Source: Bacteroidota bacterium (lineage in GTDB: Bacteria > Bacteroidota > Bacteroidia > Bacteroidales > Paludibacteraceae). From it: 64,000 bases of DNA. The DNA is taken from NCBI GenBank assembly GCA_023459355.1, contig JAEWUM010000009.1, positions 1 to 64,000 on the forward strand, in the 5' to 3' direction. The position numbers and the translations under genes were made by a program. Below the pieces are notes generated by a model. It saw nothing but the letters and a program-made list of their open reading frames with translations, did not search any database and was not told where the DNA came from. Below, in pieces: positions 61,006-64,000 of this stretch (position 1 is the stretch's first letter; the number at the start of each line of letters is the position of its first letter).

Positions 61006-61247
61006 TTAAACCACAAAAGGCACAAAAGAAAAAATACAAAAAATACAAAAGTTAATAAAATAAAGTATCATCACGTATTTTAAAGCACATTGTAAGATTA
61101 TTAAGCGCAAATACTTTCATTCTAAAACTCTGACAAAACTAAAAATTCAATTTACTCAATTTTAGAATAAATTCTTTAGTTCCATTTAGTAATTGATAAA
61201 AAATATTTTGTTTTACTTTTTTTTATTTTGTGCCTTTTGTGGTTTAA
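61006..61247. repeat. Inverted-repeat-bounded non-coding element (MITE-like)
   Basis: TTAAACCACAAAAGGCACAA plus AA (61006-61027) and its exact reverse complement (61226-61247) enclose about 198 AT-rich non-coding bases (61028-61225). The perfect 22-base arms and empty interior resemble a miniature inverted-repeat element. Immediately flanking direct repeats are not clear. The element fills most of the gap between ddh and the YgiQ gene; its right arm ends four bases before the YgiQ gene's stop. Confidence 0.75.
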
Positions 61248-61250
61248 ATA

Positions 61251-63062
61251 TTAAAGTAATTTGCGAATCAGATCCGGCCGATTAACTTTTTGCAGCATTC
61301 TGTAAATATCTTTTTTATACTCCGGCTTGTACCAAAAGAAAAACTTTCGCTGATCGAGTTTTTCTTCTTTGGTTTTGGGTGTATAAACCTGCTCCAAGGT
61401 GTAAGGATGATAACCAGAATAGTAAATTTCAGTAGCCAGGGTCATTGGTGTCGGTGTAAAGTCCTGTACCTGTTCGAGTTTAAAGTTCATTTTCTTTGTT
61501 TTGATAGCGAGATCAGCCATGTCTTCCGGTTCACAGGCCGGGTGGCTGGAAATAAAATAAGGGATTAATTGCTGATTCAAACCTTTTTCGCTATTAATTT
61601 GATCGAACTGCTCCTTAAATTTCCGAAAATATTCAAATCCGGGTTTACGCATCAGTTTTAACACTTTATCCGATGAGTGTTCAGGTGCTATTTTCAGTCT
61701 TCCGGAAACATGTTTGGTGATTAACTCACGCGTATAGTCAGTATGACTTTCATTCACTTTCTTGTCTTTTACATCCGAAAGCAAGATATCATACCGGATA
61801 CCACTTCCCACAAATGATTTTTTTATACCGGGCAATTGATCAACTGCACGGTACACATCCAACAAAGGTGTGTGGTCGGTGTTCAGGTTGAAACACACTT
61901 TAGGATGAATACACGAAGGTTTCTTACATGTTTTACAGATTTCCATGTCGATACCACGCATTTCGTACATATTGGCTGATGGTCCGCCCAAATCGCTTAA
62001 ATAACCTTTGAAATCAGGCATTTCTGTAATTTGTTTCACTTCGTTCACGATGGACTCTTTCGATCGGGAGACAATGAATTTGCCCTGATGGGCCGAGATC
62101 GTACAAAAAGCGCATCCCCCGAAACAACCACGGTGCAGGTTTACCGAGAATTTAATCATTTCAAAAGCCGGGATGGTTTTTCCTTTGTACTTAGGATGAG
62201 GCAGACGGGTGTAAGGCAAATCGAAAGAAGCATCCAGTTCGCCTTGTGTAAGCGGCTGAAAAGGTGGATTAACGACGATATATCTATTTCCGTTTCGCTG
62301 AATCAGGCGATCGGCATTGTAGCGATTGGATTCTATTTCGATATGTTTGAAATTTGAAGCATACAGTTTTTTATCCTTCAAACAAGTGTCATGATCAATC
62401 AACTCCTTTGATTTCCATTTTGGATGTTCTGCAACTGATTTTGTTAAATAAGCTGTCTGAGGCACTTCCTGTATATCAGTAAGTGATTTTCCTGATTTCA
62501 TTTCAGCCAAAATTGCCATTAATGGCTTCTCTCCCATCCCATAAACCAGCAAATCAGCTTTAGAATCCATTAATATACCCGGCATCAGTTTATCCGACCA
62601 GTAATCATAATGTGTAAACCTGCGCAATGAAGCCTCAATACCCCCAATAAGCACAGGCACATCCGGATATAGCTTTTTCAGGATATTACAATACGTAATA
62701 GTCGCATAATCCGGCCGAAAATGAGGTTTCCCATCCGGCGAATAAGCGTCATCTGAACGCAGCCGTTTATTGGCAGTATAATGATTTACCATCGAATCCA
62801 TATTACCGGCGGTCACGGCAAAAAACAAACGAGGCTTACCTAATTTCTTAAAATCACGCAAATCATCACGCCAGTTCGGTTGAGGCACAATGGCCACTTT
62901 CAATCCTTGCGCTTCCATCAACCGGCCAATTACAGCTGCGCCAAAAGCAGGGTGATCTATATAGGCATCTCCCGAGAAGAGAATGACATCTAATTCGTCC
63001 CAGCCTTGCAGTTCTAATTCTTTTTTGGTGGTAGGGAGGTAATCTGTTAGTTGATAGTTCAT
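61251..63062 (-). CDS. YgiQ-family radical SAM protein
   Basis: 603 residues from ATG 63062; an in-frame upstream start at 63104 adds 14 residues without family similarity. N-terminus TDYLPTTKKELELQGWDELD, an internal radical-SAM core with the cluster cysteines in HRGCFGGCAFCTISAHQGKF (CX3CX2C), and KIAPEHSSDKVLKLMRKPG are the YgiQ hallmarks. The C-terminal ends with long conserved stretches. Function of YgiQ proteins is unsettled. Transcribed minus, preceded by 73 bases to the NhaC gene. Confidence 0.9.
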   Translation of the reverse strand: MNYQLTDYLPTTKKELELQGWDELDVILFSGDAYIDHPAFGAAVIGRLMEAQGLKVAIVPQPNWRDDLRDFKKLGKPRLFFAVTAGNMDSMVNHYTANKRLRSDDAYSPDGKPHFRPDYATITYCNILKKLYPDVPVLIGGIEASLRRFTHYDYWSDKLMPGILMDSKADLLVYGMGEKPLMAILAEMKSGKSLTDIQEVPQTAYLTKSVAEHPKWKSKELIDHDTCLKDKKLYASNFKHIEIESNRYNADRLIQRNGNRYIVVNPPFQPLTQGELDASFDLPYTRLPHPKYKGKTIPAFEMIKFSVNLHRGCFGGCAFCTISAHQGKFIVSRSKESIVNEVKQITEMPDFKGYLSDLGGPSANMYEMRGIDMEICKTCKKPSCIHPKVCFNLNTDHTPLLDVYRAVDQLPGIKKSFVGSGIRYDILLSDVKDKKVNESHTDYTRELITKHVSGRLKIAPEHSSDKVLKLMRKPGFEYFRKFKEQFDQINSEKGLNQQLIPYFISSHPACEPEDMADLAIKTKKMNFKLEQVQDFTPTPMTLATEIYYSGYHPYTLEQVYTPKTKEEKLDQRKFFFWYKPEYKKDIYRMLQKVNRPDLIRKLL

Positions 63063-63134
63063 TTTTTTCACAGGGTTACACCCTGAGTTAATATATGACG
63101 CCACTTCGTGGCTGGTTATACAATATTATTTATA

Positions 63135-64000
63135 TTAAACGCTATTTGACTTGATTTGTTCGGATTTACCTTGTAATATCTTGTATTTCAGTATGGCAAT
63201 GAGAACACTCATCAGCGGACTCACATAATTAAAAACCGCGTAAGGCAGGTAAACAAGTGTTGATACCCCGAGCACTGTGCTTTGGGTCATACCACAGGAG
63301 TTCCAGGGAACCAATACAGAAGTTACTGTTACACTGTCTTCGAGCGAACGGCTTAGTAACCTGTTCTCATAACCCTGTTCTTCGTAAAGCTTCTTAAACA
63401 TATTGCCGGTCAAGATAATACCCAGATATTGATCACCCATAGTTAAGTTGGTTAATAAACCGGTCGCGACAGTAGAACCCACCAGCCCAAAGGTGTTACG
63501 TATTTTTTTCACCAACGCCAACGTAAAGCTTTCAATCATGCGGGTCGAAGCCATAGCAGCGCCAAAGCAGGTGGCACAAATGATAATCCAGACCGTATTA
63601 AGCATACCCTGCATACCCCGTGTAGCTATCAATGCATTGATTTCAGCATTACCTGATTCGGTGGATGTACCTCCAACTGTTGTCATGATGGCGCCTCTAA
63701 TAAGACCTGCCGTGTTTTTGATGGAGCTACCGGCTATTTCATACAACAAATCAGGCTGAAAGATAATCGCAAAAATGAGTGCAATGAGCATGGACAAAAA
63801 CAAAGTTATCAACGGAGGGTAGCGCCTGACAATCAGAAAAACTGTTAAAGCAGGCACCAGCAACAACCAGGGAGAAAGGTTGAAATGTTCACTCAATATC
63901 TTTTCATATAAACCCGTTTCGATCAAGACCTGCTCTTTCATCAGCAAGCCTGCAATGCCAAAAACCAACAAAGAAAGAAGGAAAGAAGGAATAGTGGTAA
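63135..64000 (-). CDS. NhaC-family Na+/H+ antiporter (partial, runs off the right edge)
   Basis: The C-terminal 288 codons are visible; the frame stays open to 64000, and the usual N-terminal part is outside the window. About eight membrane segments remain, with FNLSPWLLLVPALTVFLIVR, TVWIIICATCFGAAMASTRM, and the family-typical LTNLTMGDQYLGIILTGNMF and DSVTVTSVLVPWNSCGMTQS. NhaC antiporters exchange sodium for protons at the inner membrane; some act on malate/lactate, so the exact substrates are not fixed by sequence. The tail is basic (KYKILQGKSEQIKS). Confidence 0.85.
   Translation of the reverse strand, partial: TTIPSFLLSLLVFGIAGLLMKEQVLIETGLYEKILSEHFNLSPWLLLVPALTVFLIVRRYPPLITLFLSMLIALIFAIIFQPDLLYEIAGSSIKNTAGLIRGAIMTTVGGTSTESGNAEINALIATRGMQGMLNTVWIIICATCFGAAMASTRMIESFTLALVKKIRNTFGLVGSTVATGLLTNLTMGDQYLGIILTGNMFKKLYEEQGYENRLLSRSLEDSVTVTSVLVPWNSCGMTQSTVLGVSTLVYLPYAVFNYVSPLMSVLIAILKYKILQGKSEQIKSNSV

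Noticed and set aside
63969..63971. TTG as true start of the NhaC protein
   Set aside because: The frame is open to the window edge and encodes a membrane segment upstream of it, so the gene is truncated by the window instead.

Overview
The window reads as a chromosomal segment of an anaerobic member of the Bacteroidota, most likely order Bacteroidales. The support is direct: many genes are preceded by the Bacteroidota-type promoter (a TTTG/TTG box, about 19-21 bases, then TAnnTTTG), Shine-Dalgarno sequences are mostly absent, and lineage-typical families are present (DUF4494, DUF5606, OmpP1/FadL-like porin, a 1100-residue SecA, the long PurF-like amidotransferase, a four-subunit 2-oxoacid:ferredoxin oxidoreductase, menaquinone methyltransferase). 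The genus cannot be fixed from the sequence; a propionate-forming relative of Paludibacter/Dysgonomonas is only a guess.

Region 1-3.7 kb is an accessory 'scrapyard': the end of an IS66-family element, a HigBA-type toxin-antitoxin pair, two deletion remnants of a group II intron, an attC-like palindromic site, a DUF4143-type AAA ATPase plus a broken second copy of its 5' end, and two adjacent, unrelated tandem arrays that both have a 22-bp period. From 3.7 to 6.9 kb lie an outer-membrane FadL-like protein and a secreted aromatic/glycine- and serine-rich protein, followed by a nested palindromic repeat (7031-7253).

Region 7.3-26 kb is housekeeping: prmA; the kor/vor operon (delta-alpha-beta-gamma); an AddB-like nuclease divergent from a DUF554 membrane protein; an acyl-CoA (probably propionyl-CoA) carboxylase operon of carboxyltransferase, biotin carboxylase and biotin carrier; menG-lgt-secA; aspS; rsmG. 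A tRNA-Pro(TGG) with its own promoter and terminator follows. Region 26-43.6 kb has fabD, hemW, a class A penicillin-binding protein, a TPR protein, folC, a YggS-type PLP protein, a THUMP-like methyltransferase, tex, holA, AMP nucleosidase, an orphan HsdR-N-like nuclease domain, a small secreted protein whose promoter sits in an inverted repeat, and pyrDK.

Region 43.7-54 kb has an XRE regulator beside a 950-bp AT-rich gap holding palindromes, then zinc-ribbon and Nif3 proteins, a PurF-like amidotransferase, glmS, dapL, a quinone oxidoreductase and bactofilin. Region 54.1-60 kb is a compact five-gene surface-glycan operon (FemAB-like transferase, glycosyltransferase, methyltransferase, an asparagine-synthetase-like enzyme lacking the catalytic Cys2, flippase). 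The window ends with diaminopimelate dehydrogenase, a non-coding element bounded by perfect 22-bp inverted repeats, a YgiQ radical-SAM protein and a truncated NhaC antiporter. A recurring theme is envelope building: glmS, dapL and ddh feed amino sugar and meso-diaminopimelate to the peptidoglycan that the penicillin-binding protein polymerises. No convincing new multi-gene defence or signalling system is visible. The most unusual signals are the twin 22-bp arrays, the intron remnants next to an attC-like site, the operator-like repeats at 41.3 kb, and the Cys-less amidotransferase of the glycan operon.
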